A stretch of 64,000 bases of DNA from Pseudomonadota bacterium (GTDB lineage Bacteria > Pseudomonadota > Alphaproteobacteria > Sphingomonadales > Sphingomonadaceae). Below the pieces are notes generated by a model. It made no database searches. It was not told where the DNA came from and worked only from the letters and a program-made list of their open reading frames with translations. The DNA is taken from assembly GCA_021849075.1 (NCBI GenBank), contig JAJZTH010000013.1, positions 19,682 through 83,681 on the forward strand, written 5' to 3'. The position numbers and the translations under genes are program-made. Positions 1 through 8,011 of this stretch are shown piece after piece (the first letter of the stretch is position 1; every line of letters begins with the position of its first letter).

Positions 1-548
1 AGGCCCATGCCGACAAAGGCGGTGCGTGACAGCGGCGTCATATATTCGATCTGGGGCGTCACGACATAGCTGTCATGCGCGCCGGCCACATCCTTGGCCA
101 CGGCGACGCGGGCGGACAGCATGTCATAGGGGCTGGTGATGACGCCGGTCTTGCCGATGCCGACAAAACCGCCGACCTCCACCGCCACGTCGCGCTTGCC
201 CAGTGCGCGCACGGCATCGTCGCGGATATTCTTGATGCTCGACCGGTCGAAGCGCACGGTCGCCATCGGTCCCAGTTCGAAATCCCATCCTTCGCCTTCG
301 GGATCGGCGATGGCGTCGACATAGACGGATGCGCCGCGGGTCCAGAAACTATGATCCTTCACCTTGCCCCGCACCTGCGGCAGGGGCAGCATGCGATAAT
401 CGTCGGACCCTTCGTAACTGGGGATGGCGGCGACGCCCAGGCCGACGGTCAGGCTGCTATGCTGTTCTTCCTCCTGCGCGAGGGCGGGCGCGGCGAAGGG
501 CATGGCCGCGACGACGGTCGCGCCCAGCAGGCGGTGAAAGCGATGCAT
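1..548 (-). CDS. MipA/OmpV family outer membrane protein, 3' part cut by window edge
   Basis: The reading frame opens with ATG at 548 and runs off the left edge, giving 182 residues. It begins with a signal peptide ending at a typical ALA-Q site (about residue 20-21). It continues with features of MipA/OmpV proteins: VGLGVAAIPSYEGSDDYR just after cleavage, then LPLPQVRGK and alternating beta-strand segments. The family forms outer-membrane beta-barrels; MipA of E. coli scaffolds murein enzymes, but most members are uncharacterised. It is the last gene of a minus-strand group behind a DUF2141 protein (68 bp gap) and a sterol desaturase homologue, so probably co-transcribed. The C-terminal half is not visible. 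Confidence 0.85.
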   Translation of the reverse strand, partial: MHRFHRLLGATVVAAMPFAAPALAQEEEQHSSLTVGLGVAAIPSYEGSDDYRMLPLPQVRGKVKDHSFWTRGASVYVDAIADPEGEGWDFELGPMATVRFDRSSIKNIRDDAVRALGKRDVAVEVGGFVGIGKTGVITSPYDMLSARVAVAKDVAGAHDSYVVTPQIEYMTPLSRTAFVGMG

Positions 549-616
549 GAAATGACCCTGTTTTGCTGTTCAGGGAGAATAATGTTCTGAAGGGGCTGGA
601 TGTTCCCCCGGCGACG

Positions 617-1051
617 TCAGAGGAAATATTTGAGCTTTATATCCTGTTCCACCGCGCCGCCGGCGACGGCGAAGCTGGCCGATTGAAAACTCGGCGCGCC
701 AAAGCGCAGCACCGGATTGCGCGAAAAGCCCACGCCTTCGCGCGGGATGCCGGCAAAAGTGTCCAGTTTCCCATTGCCATTTTCGTCATGGATGAGGGCG
801 ATGGCGTAAGTGCCGGGCGCCAGCTGGCCAAGCGGCACCGGGCCGCCCTTTGCCGGGACGGTGAAATGGCGCTTGTCCGGGTCCTTGCTGCAATCGGGGA
901 AGTAGGATGGTAGCCGGGCGACGCACACCAATATCTGCCCCTTTGTCGAGCGCAGCCCCGCCAGCGCCATGCTGAGCGGCTGGGGCTGGCCGACCGGGGC
1001 CGCGCCGATCAGGCCCGCCGCCGACGCGGCGAGCAACAACCACTGCTTCAC
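617..1051 (-). CDS. DUF2141 domain secreted protein
   Basis: A 144-residue protein with an N-terminal signal peptide (hydrophobic LLLAASAAGLIGAAP) and the DUF2141 pattern: a strand-rich domain with PGTYAIALIHDENGNGKLD near the middle and GIPREGVGFSRNP after it. The start is taken as GTG at 1051, which overlaps the TGA of the upstream sterol desaturase gene as GTGA, so translation is probably coupled. An in-frame start at 1096 would delay the signal peptide and overlap the neighbour by 49 bases. The function of DUF2141 is unknown; the acidic DENGNGKLD loop looks like a calcium-binding turn, which is an inference. Confidence 0.85.
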   Translation of the reverse strand: MKQWLLLAASAAGLIGAAPVGQPQPLSMALAGLRSTKGQILVCVARLPSYFPDCSKDPDKRHFTVPAKGGPVPLGQLAPGTYAIALIHDENGNGKLDTFAGIPREGVGFSRNPVLRFGAPSFQSASFAVAGGAVEQDIKLKYFL

Positions 1052-1776
1052 GCCCGTTCCTTCCCGAAATCGCCCAACCCTTTGTCGGTGCCGCACAGCC
1101 GGTCCCAGAACCGGAAATAAAGTCCGTAATTACAGCGATAGAGATCATGATGCCGCTGATGATGGCTGGCGGTGATCAGCCATTGGCCGATCGGCCCGCG
1201 CACCATCGCGCGCGGAAACATCTCCCACCCCATATGATTGCTGACCCCCATCACCGTCATGATCGTCAGCACGCATCCCAGCGCGCTGACATGGATGGGG
1301 ATGAGGAACACCAGCGCCGGGATCACCACCGCGCCGGTCAGAGCCTCCCACGGATGGAAACTCATCGCCGCCCAGGCCGTCGGTGGCCGGCTGGCATGAT
1401 GGACGGCATGGGCGATGCGGAAGAGTTTGGGCTGGTGCATCCAGCGATGGGTCCAGTAAAACCATGTGTCATGCGCCATCAGATAGAGCAGCACCGACAC
1501 GGGCAACCACCAGAGCGGATAGCTGCCTGAATCGCTGTATATCCGCGTGCAGCCCCGCGCCTGCCAGCCCCAGGCGACGACGCCCGCCGGCACGCCATAG
1601 ATAAGGGCGGACAGCAGCGACCAGCCAATTTCCCGCCCCATCTGCCGCTCCAGCCCTTTATACAGGCCCGGCTGGCGAATGCGCGTCGCGAGCGCGAAGC
1701 CGCCGCTCGCCAGCAAATAGCGCACGCCGACGATGGCGCTCATCGCCAGGGCGGACAGGAGGATGGCTGCGACCAT
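1048..1776 (-). CDS. sterol desaturase / fatty acid hydroxylase superfamily membrane protein
   Basis: A 242-residue integral membrane protein with several hydrophobic spans and the three histidine clusters of the di-iron fatty acid hydroxylase superfamily: HDTWFYWTHRWMH, HAVHHAS and HHQRHH. These ligate two irons for O2-dependent hydroxylation or desaturation of a lipid. The substrate cannot be told from sequence; sterols, sphingoid bases, carotenoids and ether lipids are all known in the superfamily. It is the first gene of a set with a DUF2141 protein (stop/start overlap) and a MipA-like barrel, suggesting an envelope lipid role. Confidence is high for the family, low for the substrate. Confidence 0.9.
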   Translation of the reverse strand: MVAAILLSALAMSAIVGVRYLLASGGFALATRIRQPGLYKGLERQMGREIGWSLLSALIYGVPAGVVAWGWQARGCTRIYSDSGSYPLWWLPVSVLLYLMAHDTWFYWTHRWMHQPKLFRIAHAVHHASRPPTAWAAMSFHPWEALTGAVVIPALVFLIPIHVSALGCVLTIMTVMGVSNHMGWEMFPRAMVRGPIGQWLITASHHQRHHDLYRCNYGLYFRFWDRLCGTDKGLGDFGKERA

Positions 1777-1813
1777 GAAACGGCTATAGCCCCCTCACCG
1801 CCGCGCGCCATGC

Positions 1814-2704
1814 TTAAGTGCGCGGGCGGGCCTGACGATAGCTGCCCAGCTGCCGCACCCATTTGGTGTGGAATTCCAGTTCGGCGAGCGCGCGATCGAC
1901 TGCCGGGTCGCCCGGCATGCCCTCGATATCGCAATAAAATTCGGTTGCGGCAAAGCTTGCGCCGCGCTGATAGCTTTCCAGCTTGGTCATGTTGACCCCG
2001 TTGGTGGCGAAGCCGCCCATCGCCTTGTAGAGGGCGGCGGGGACATTCTTCACCTCGAACAGGAAGGTCGTCATCACCGGGCCGACATGGGGCGTCGGCA
2101 ATTTCGGGTCGCGCGCCAGCACCAGAAAGCGCGTCATATTGTCGTCGCTATCCTCGATATTTTCGGCGACCAGACGCAGGCCATAAAGTTCGGCGGCCAG
2201 ATAGGGCGCGATCGCGCCTTCGCCCGGCGTGCGGTTTTCCGCCACCAGCGCGGCCGCGCCCGCCGTATCGGCATAGGCGACCGGCTGAATACCGCGTTCG
2301 CGCAGATAATGGCGGCACTGGCCCAGCGCCTGCACATGGCTGATCGCGCTTTTCACCGGGGTCGTGTCGGGCGCCATCAGGCAATGGCGGATGCGCAGAA
2401 AATATTCGTCGACGATCGACAAGCCCGATTCGGGCAGCAGGAAATGCATGTCCGCCACCCGGCCGTGCAGGCTGTTTTCGATCGGGATGATCGCCCGGTC
2501 CGCCTGTCCATTGCGCACCGCATCGATCGCATCTTCGAACGCGAAACAGGGCAAGGGCACGCAATCGGGCGCATAGCCGAGCGCGGCGAGATGCGAATTG
2601 GCGCCGGGCGCGCCCTGATAGGCGACGGCGCGGGCCGGATCGGCCGCAGCCTTGGCGGCGAGGTCCGCGACGATGGCGCGGGCGGGGGCGGGAAAGTTTT
2701 CCAT
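1814..2704 (-). CDS. pheA: prephenate dehydratase
   Basis: A 296-residue stand-alone prephenate dehydratase converting prephenate to phenylpyruvate, the committed step to phenylalanine. The N-terminal PDT domain starts at AVAYQGAPGANSHLAA and carries the catalytic NMTRF motif near residue 190. A C-terminal ACT domain (TTFLFEVKNVPAALYKAMG, then LESYQ) should bind phenylalanine for feedback control. The ATG at 2704 is chosen because the conserved part begins shortly after it; the frame stays open to 2872 but that part has no family similarity and would run into the cytochrome c promoter. It is divergent from the cytochrome c gene at 2878. Confidence 0.95.
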   Translation of the reverse strand: MENFPAPARAIVADLAAKAAADPARAVAYQGAPGANSHLAALGYAPDCVPLPCFAFEDAIDAVRNGQADRAIIPIENSLHGRVADMHFLLPESGLSIVDEYFLRIRHCLMAPDTTPVKSAISHVQALGQCRHYLRERGIQPVAYADTAGAAALVAENRTPGEGAIAPYLAAELYGLRLVAENIEDSDDNMTRFLVLARDPKLPTPHVGPVMTTFLFEVKNVPAALYKAMGGFATNGVNMTKLESYQRGASFAATEFYCDIEGMPGDPAVDRALAELEFHTKWVRQLGSYRQARPRT

Positions 2705-2877
2705 GAGCGCGCGTGCGCTTAGGATTTCCGGGGCGTGCGCGCAAGCATTGGCTTGGTCCGACAATGCAATAGGGATGAACCCGGCTTGCGCCTGCGCGTA
2801 TCCCCCTTTATGGCAACGCACAAGAGGGGGCGCGTCCGACAGTCCCCAGAACATAAATCTTAGGGAAGACAAACGAA

Positions 2878-3498
2878 ATGGGCGATCGTTTCAATACCGT
2901 AGCGGGCTGGGCTTTGTTTGCGGGGATCATCGCATTGGGCGGTGGGATCGTCAGTTCGAAATATTTCCATGCCGAACGGCCCGAAAAAATGGGCTATGCC
3001 ATTGAAGGTGTCGAGACGGAGAGCGCGGGCGGCGACAGCGGCCCCAGCCTCAACACCCTGCTGGCCAGCGCCGATGTCGCGGCCGGCGAAAAGGTCTTCG
3101 CCAAATGCGCGGCGTGCCACACCGTCAATCAAGGCGGCGCCAACGGCATCGGTCCCAATCTCTACGCCACCGTCGGCGAACCGATCGGCCAGGGCAAGGG
3201 CGGTTTCGCCTTCTCCGACGCACTCAAGAGCAAGGGCGGCGAATGGAGCTTCGACCAGCTGGATCATTGGCTGAAAAGCCCGCGCGAATTTGCCCCCGGC
3301 ACCAAGATGACCTTTGCGGGCCTTGGCAATCCAGCCGATCGCGCCAACCTGATCGCTTGGCTGAATACGCAGGGTTCCAACCTGCCGCTGCCTGCTGCAG
3401 ACGCGGCGCCGGCAGCGGGTGGTGAAGCGGCAGCGGCGGACAATGCGAGCAATGCCGCGGAAGCCCCGGCCGAAAACGCCGCCAACGCCAGCGAGTAA
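2878..3498 (+). CDS. membrane-anchored class I cytochrome c (CycM/c552 type)
   Basis: A 206-residue protein. Residues 8-28 form one hydrophobic segment without a clear cleavage site, so it is probably an N-terminal anchor. The heme-binding CAACH motif is at residues 77-81, and the likely axial methionine lies in GTKMTFAG (Met144). The order matches alphaproteobacterial membrane cytochrome c of the c552 type, which carries electrons between the bc1 complex and the terminal oxidase on the periplasmic side. The last 35 residues are rich in Ala, Asn and Glu and look disordered. The TAA stop lies directly before, and in frame with, the acetyltransferase reading frame. Confidence 0.92.
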   Translation: MGDRFNTVAGWALFAGIIALGGGIVSSKYFHAERPEKMGYAIEGVETESAGGDSGPSLNTLLASADVAAGEKVFAKCAACHTVNQGGANGIGPNLYATVGEPIGQGKGGFAFSDALKSKGGEWSFDQLDHWLKSPREFAPGTKMTFAGLGNPADRANLIAWLNTQGSNLPLPAADAAPAAGGEAAAADNASNAAEAPAENAANASE

Positions 3499-3504
3499 GG
3501 CGCG

Positions 3505-4101
3505 ATCGCCACGGCCGTTCGCATCGAGGAACTGACGGGCACGGCGCTGGTCGCGGCGCTCGACGCTCTGGCGGACCTGCGCATCGCCGTCTTTCGCGCC
3601 TTCCCCTATCTCTATGAAGGCGCGCGCGCCTATGAGCGCGACTATCTGACCGCCTATGCCGACAGCCCCGGCGCGTTGATCGTCGGCGCCTTTGCCGGGG
3701 ACCGGCTGGTGGGCGCCGCCACCGCCGCGCCGATGACCGATCATGCCGCCGCATTCGCAGCGCCGTTAGAGGCGCGGGGGATCGACATAAAAGGCGTCTA
3801 TTATTTCGGCGAATCGGTGCTGCTGCCCGAATGGCGCGGCCATGGCGTGGGCCACGCATTTTTCGACCGGCGGGAAGCCAAGGCCCGGGAAATGGGCTTT
3901 GCCATGGCCAGTTTCTGCGCGGTCATGCGCCCGACCGATCACCCTGCCCGCCCCGCAGATTACAGCCCGCTCGACCCCTTCTGGCGCAAGCGCGGCTTTG
4001 CGCCGGTCGAGGGGTTGACCGCGCGCTTTGGCTGGCGCGACGTCGGGGCGGCGCAGGACAGCGACCATGACATGCAGTTCTGGGTCAAGGCGCTGGCCTG
4101 A
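3505..4101 (+). CDS. GNAT family N-acetyltransferase (unconventional start)
   Basis: A GNAT-type acetyltransferase that transfers an acetyl group from acetyl-CoA to an unknown substrate. The core shows YYFGESVLLPEWRGHGVG (strand 4 and the acetyl-CoA loop, RGHGVGH) and a C-terminal DPFWRKRGF segment. The first ATG/GTG/TTG in the frame is TTG at 3676, but recognisable family sequence (VFRAFPYLYEGARAYERDYL) is encoded before it, back to about 3520. Between the cytochrome stop (3496-3498) and 3676 there is no standard start in this frame. I place the start provisionally at ATC 3505, just after a weak AAGG; initiation at another rare codon or read-through of the cytochrome TAA are alternatives. 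The function is good to family level, the start is unsure. Confidence 0.75.
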   Translation: MATAVRIEELTGTALVAALDALADLRIAVFRAFPYLYEGARAYERDYLTAYADSPGALIVGAFAGDRLVGAATAAPMTDHAAAFAAPLEARGIDIKGVYYFGESVLLPEWRGHGVGHAFFDRREAKAREMGFAMASFCAVMRPTDHPARPADYSPLDPFWRKRGFAPVEGLTARFGWRDVGAAQDSDHDMQFWVKALA

Positions 4102-4122
4102 GCATCAAGCCTTAAGTAAAAT

Positions 4123-4202
4123 CCGTTCGGGCTGAGCTTGTCGAAGCCCAGCCCTTTTTCTTGAAGAAAAGTACAGCCCTTCGACAGGCTCAGGGCGAAC
4201 GG
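4123..4202. repeat. palindromic intergenic repeat, family 1, copy 1
   Basis: About 80 bp with inverted ends: CCGTTCGGGCTGAGCTTGTC at the left and its near-complement (CTTCGACAGGCTCAGGGCGAACGG, counted from 4179) at the right, separated by about 25 bp. Related copies lie at 8793-8879, 20674-20767 and 28665-28769. This type of element is very common between genes of sphingomonads. It lies between the convergent acetyltransferase and LD-carboxypeptidase genes and could act as a bidirectional transcription end. Confidence 0.8.
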
Positions 4203-4233
4203 CTACAAATTTCTCTCACGATTCTGTACAGCC

Positions 4234-5271
4234 CTAAGCCACAGCCGGTTCCAGCAGGCGGATAGTTCCTGTGCTGGCGTCCATTTCCGCCTGTACGCCG
4301 ACGGGCAGGCTGTACTGATCGGCGACATGGCCGAACTGGCCGCCCTGAAAGGCCGGTATGCCCAGCGGTTCCAGATGCTGTTGCAGCACTTCCGACAGGG
4401 TGAAGCCGCCATAGCTGGCCCCGGCCGCGCCGCAATCGGTGCACTGGCCAAAGGCCACGCCCTTGAGCTTGCCCAGCACGCCGGCCAGCTTCAACTGCGT
4501 CAACATCCGGTCGATGCGATAGGGCTGTTCGCCAATATCCTCGACAAACAGGATCGCGCCGCTGAAATCGGGCAACCAGGGCGTGCCCATCAGCGCCGCC
4601 AATACGGTCAGATTACCGCCCAGCAGCCGCCCGCGCGCCACGCCGGGGCGGAAGGTGCGGACGCGCCCGATGCGCTGGGCCAGTCGATCCTCATGCCCCT
4701 GCGGATTGGCGAAGGTCGGCGTTCCCGCATCGAAGGCGACGGCGCGGAAAGCGTCCCAGCTATATTGGCCCCAGCGGCTGGAGGCGACAGGACCGTGGAT
4801 GGTGGTGAAGCCCGCCTTCGCGGCGAAGGCGAGATGCAGGGCGGTGATGTCGGAATAGCCGATCAGCAGCTTGGGATTTTTGCGGATCGTCGCGAAATCG
4901 AGCAGCGGCAGGATGCGCGCGCAGCCCCAGCCGCCGCGCACCGCGAACACCGCCCGCACATCGGGGTCGGCGAACATGGCGTTGACGTCGGCGGCGCGAT
5001 CCGCGTCTGTCCCCGCCAGATAGCCATAGCGGTCGGCCAGATGCGGCGCATCCTTGGGCTTCAACCCCATCGCCCTGATCGTGTCGCGAACCAGATCGAG
5101 GTCGAAGGCGTCGTCGGTGAAGCCCGCCGGTTCGATCAGGCCAACCGTGTCGCCCTCCTTCAACCGCGGCGGCCGCACCAGCCCGGGCGTTGCCGCCATG
5201 GCGGGCACCTGCACCGCCGCCAGCATCGCGCCCAGCCCCATCATCCATCCGCGCCGATCCGCCTGCATCAT
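4234..5271 (-). CDS. LD-carboxypeptidase, peptidase family S66, exported
   Basis: A 345-residue S66 peptidase that removes the terminal D-alanine from muropeptide tetrapeptides. The nucleophile serine is in LIGYSDITALH, and the other triad residues are likely the Glu of FVEDIGEQPYRID and the His of QFGHVADQ. The N-terminus has DRRGWMMGLGAMLAA followed by AMAA, a signal peptide with twin arginines, so export (possibly by Tat) is expected; many S66 enzymes are cytoplasmic. Start ATG 5271 overlaps the stop of the cupin gene as TGATG, with GGGAG eight bases before, so the two are translationally coupled. Confidence 0.9.
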   Translation of the reverse strand: MMQADRRGWMMGLGAMLAAVQVPAMAATPGLVRPPRLKEGDTVGLIEPAGFTDDAFDLDLVRDTIRAMGLKPKDAPHLADRYGYLAGTDADRAADVNAMFADPDVRAVFAVRGGWGCARILPLLDFATIRKNPKLLIGYSDITALHLAFAAKAGFTTIHGPVASSRWGQYSWDAFRAVAFDAGTPTFANPQGHEDRLAQRIGRVRTFRPGVARGRLLGGNLTVLAALMGTPWLPDFSGAILFVEDIGEQPYRIDRMLTQLKLAGVLGKLKGVAFGQCTDCGAAGASYGGFTLSEVLQQHLEPLGIPAFQGGQFGHVADQYSLPVGVQAEMDASTGTIRLLEPAVA

Positions 5272-5714
5272 CAATAATTGCTCCCATCCTTGTGGCGGTA
5301 GGCTCCGCCCGACCAGAGAAGGTCGATATCCGCATAATGACAGTCGCCCGTCGGAGGACGCCCGAAGGCCAGAAACACGCAATCCGCATCGCTTTCGTTC
5401 AGCAGATGATGGCCGTTCGGCTCCCCCTTCGGAAAAGCGGCCATGTCGCCGGGCTGCATCGGCGTGCGGGCGTCATTTTCCACCAGCACCGCCTGTCCCG
5501 CGAGCAGGACGACGAACTCGTCCTCATCCTCATGCCAGTGGCGATGGGAGGAGGCCGCGCCCGGCTTCAGCACGACATGGCTGACGCCGAAATCGGTGAG
5601 GCCGCTCGCCAGACCCAGCCGGCGCACCCAGCGCCCCGCCACGATCGCCGCATGATCGCCCGGATAGCCGGTGCTGTTGCTCTGAACGATGTCGTCCAGA
5701 TCGATGCGGGGCAT
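5271..5714 (-). CDS. cupin domain protein
   Basis: A 147-residue single-domain cupin. Metal-binding motif 1 is visible as SSHRHWHEDEDEFVVLLAG, followed by PGDMAAFPKGEPNGHHLLN as motif 2. Such proteins often bind a metal and a small ligand or act on sugars; nothing here fixes the substrate. Start ATG 5714 has GAAGGAGA a suitable distance before it. The frame is open further upstream, but that stretch is antisense to dapE. The stop overlaps the start of the LD-carboxypeptidase gene, so it is the first gene of a two-gene unit, divergent from dapE. Confidence 0.85.
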   Translation of the reverse strand: MPRIDLDDIVQSNSTGYPGDHAAIVAGRWVRRLGLASGLTDFGVSHVVLKPGAASSHRHWHEDEDEFVVLLAGQAVLVENDARTPMQPGDMAAFPKGEPNGHHLLNESDADCVFLAFGRPPTGDCHYADIDLLWSGGAYRHKDGSNY

Positions 5715-5771
5715 GGGCGGGGTCTCCTTCTGCCGCTGGCCAAGGGCGCAGGCTTTCGCTAACGCGGCACG

Positions 5772-6911
5772 ATGAACATGACCAGCAGCAATGATGATGT
5801 GGTGGCGCTGGCGCAGCGCCTGCTCGCCTGTCCGTCCGTAACCCCGGCGACCGGCGCGGTGTTCGCCGAACTGGAAGCGATGCTGACGCCGCTGGGCTTC
5901 ACCGTCGATCGCTTTGTCGTGGGTGAGGCCCCCGATGGCCCGGTCGAAAATCTGCTGGCATGGCGCACGACAGGCGCGGGGCCGCATTTCGCCTTTGCCG
6001 GGCATCTGGACGTCGTGCCGCCGGGGCCGGGCTGGGCCAGCGATCCTTTTGCGCCAGAAATTCGCGGCGACCTGCTCTACGGGCGCGGGGCCGTGGACAT
6101 GAAGGGATCGATCGCCGCCTTCGTCGCGGCGCTGAGCGACTTGCCCGACGACCTGCCCGGCACGATCAGCCTGATCATCACCGGGGATGAAGAAGGGCCG
6201 GCCGTCTATGGCACGCTGGCGCTGATGGACCGGATGGCGGCGCGCGAATTGCGCCCGGACCTGTGCCTGGTGGGCGAACCGACATCGTCGCAGCGGCTGG
6301 GCGACGTGGTGAAAATCGGCCGGCGCGGGTCGGTGAATATGTGGATCAGGGTGGCGGGCAGCCAGGGCCATGTCGCCTATCCGCATCTGGCCGACAATCC
6401 GATCCCCAAGCTGGTGCGGATTTTGACGGCGATCGAGGCGGAAGTGCTGGACGAAGGGACCGACTGGTTCCAGCCGAGCAATATCGAGATTACCGATCTG
6501 GAGGTCGGCAATGCCGCCCATAATGTGATCCCCGGCGCGGCGACGGCGCGCATTTCAATCCGCTTCAACGACCAGCATAGCGGCGCATCGCTGATCGAGC
6601 GGATCAAGGCGATTGCCGCTGTCGAGGGCGGCACGGTGGAGGCGCGGATCAGCGGCGAATCCTTCCTGACCCAGCCGGGCGCGTTCAGCGACCTGGTGAG
6701 CGGCGCGATCCGCGATGTGACGGGCGTGGAGACGGAATTGTCGACCACCGGTGGCACGTCCGACGCGCGGTTCCTGTCGCGCCTCTGCCCGGTGGTGGAG
6801 TTCGGCCTCAATAACGCGACCATGCACAAGCTGGACGAAGCCGTCGCAGTGCAGGATTTGCGCGATTTGCAGCGCATCTATGCATTGGTGGTGAAACGCG
6901 CGCTGGGGTGA
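5772..6911 (+). CDS. dapE: succinyl-diaminopimelate desuccinylase
   Basis: A 379-residue M20 family metallohydrolase that hydrolyses N-succinyl-LL-diaminopimelate to diaminopimelate and succinate in lysine and peptidoglycan synthesis. Zinc and catalytic motifs are intact: GHLDVVPPG (His ligand and Asp), GRGAVDMKGS (bridging Asp) and ITGDEEGPA (catalytic Glu and Glu ligand). The dimerisation domain follows, with SVNMWIRVAGSQGHVAYPHL and the GTSDARF substrate motif near the end. Start ATG 5772; ATG 5778 is a possible alternative two codons later. Confidence 0.95.
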   Translation: MNMTSSNDDVVALAQRLLACPSVTPATGAVFAELEAMLTPLGFTVDRFVVGEAPDGPVENLLAWRTTGAGPHFAFAGHLDVVPPGPGWASDPFAPEIRGDLLYGRGAVDMKGSIAAFVAALSDLPDDLPGTISLIITGDEEGPAVYGTLALMDRMAARELRPDLCLVGEPTSSQRLGDVVKIGRRGSVNMWIRVAGSQGHVAYPHLADNPIPKLVRILTAIEAEVLDEGTDWFQPSNIEITDLEVGNAAHNVIPGAATARISIRFNDQHSGASLIERIKAIAAVEGGTVEARISGESFLTQPGAFSDLVSGAIRDVTGVETELSTTGGTSDARFLSRLCPVVEFGLNNATMHKLDEAVAVQDLRDLQRIYALVVKRALG

Positions 6912-6938
6912 CGAGCACAAGCAGCCACTCCCGCATTT

Positions 6939-7832
6939 TCAAATCGCCAGCGCGACCTGTGGCTGGGCGCGCAGGCGGCCAATGTCGCGGGCGGGCGGCG
7001 CGCCGAAGAGGCGGCGATATTCGCGGCTGAACTGCGACGGGCTGTCATAGCCGACGCGAAAACCGGCGTCCGCCGCGTCCAGCCGGGTCGACAGCATCAG
7101 CGTGCGCGCCTCCTGCAGGCGCAGTTGCTTCTGATATTGCAGCGGGGTCATGGCGGTGGCGCGGCGGAAATGATCGTGGAAGCTCGACACGCTCATGCCG
7201 GCGATGGCGGCCAGCCCCTGTCCGTCGAACGGATCGCGATAATGGGCCTTGAGCCAGCGGATCGCGCGGGCGATCTGGCCAGTGCGGCTTTCGCCATTTG
7301 CGATGGCGCGCAATATGCCGCCGCTCGGCCCGGTCATCAGCCGCACCAGCAATTCCCGCTCGATCAGCGGGGCCAGCAGCGGCGCGTTGTCGGGCTGACC
7401 CAGCAGCGCCGTCAGCCGGGTCGCCGCGTCCAGCAGTTCAGGCGTGATCGGATGAAGCGAGAGCGCGCTCCCCTCCGGTACGGGTGCGGCCGGCGGTAGC
7501 GCAAGGGCGATGTCGGACAGCAAGGCCGGATCGAGATAGAGGCAGAAGCAGAGATAAGGTTCGTGCCCGCTGGCCTGCGTCACCATGCCGGTGATCGGCA
7601 GATCGAGCGAGGCGACCAGATAGCTGGCCGGGCCGTAGGCGACCACCGCATCGCCCATCATCACCCGCTTGGCCCCCCGGGCAATGATGCAGAGTGCGGG
7701 CCGCTGAACCATATGCACCGGCTCCCCCGGATGCGACCAGCGCACCAGCGTCAGACGATCGATCGCCGTATCGATGATGCCATCGCTTTCGGCATATCGG
7801 GCAATCTGAAGAGCAAGAGATTCATGGGACAT
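6939..7832 (-). CDS. AraC family transcriptional regulator
   Basis: A 297-residue regulator with an N-terminal AraC-type ligand domain (PALCIIARGAKRV and the following strands) and a C-terminal double helix-turn-helix: SVSSFHDHFRRATAMTPLQY, then AADAGFRVGYDSPSQFSREY. Start ATG 7832 is supported by GGAGG seven bases before. It is divergently transcribed from the SDR oxidoreductase at 8012. In this subgroup of AraC regulators the divergent dehydrogenase is commonly the target, so the 180 bp between them should hold the operator. Inducer unknown. Confidence 0.92.
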   Translation of the reverse strand: MSHESLALQIARYAESDGIIDTAIDRLTLVRWSHPGEPVHMVQRPALCIIARGAKRVMMGDAVVAYGPASYLVASLDLPITGMVTQASGHEPYLCFCLYLDPALLSDIALALPPAAPVPEGSALSLHPITPELLDAATRLTALLGQPDNAPLLAPLIERELLVRLMTGPSGGILRAIANGESRTGQIARAIRWLKAHYRDPFDGQGLAAIAGMSVSSFHDHFRRATAMTPLQYQKQLRLQEARTLMLSTRLDAADAGFRVGYDSPSQFSREYRRLFGAPPARDIGRLRAQPQVALAI

Positions 7833-8011
7833 GGGCCATCCTCCTTCCCCATTGTCTTTATGGCGGGCGATCCGGGTTGAACAGAGGGACCGACCCAATC
7901 TGGAATATCGTGCAATCCTTTCGCAAGGCCGTTCTACCGCCCCTGCCCCGCAACACGGCATTCATCACCCATCGGATCGACGGTCGATCCGCCCGATTTG
8001 GGAGATGAGAC

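Noticed and set aside
4102..4233. Family 1 repeat as a transposon end or attachment site
   Set aside because: No flanking target duplication or recombinase; the same element recurs between unrelated genes, as a REP-type repeat would.
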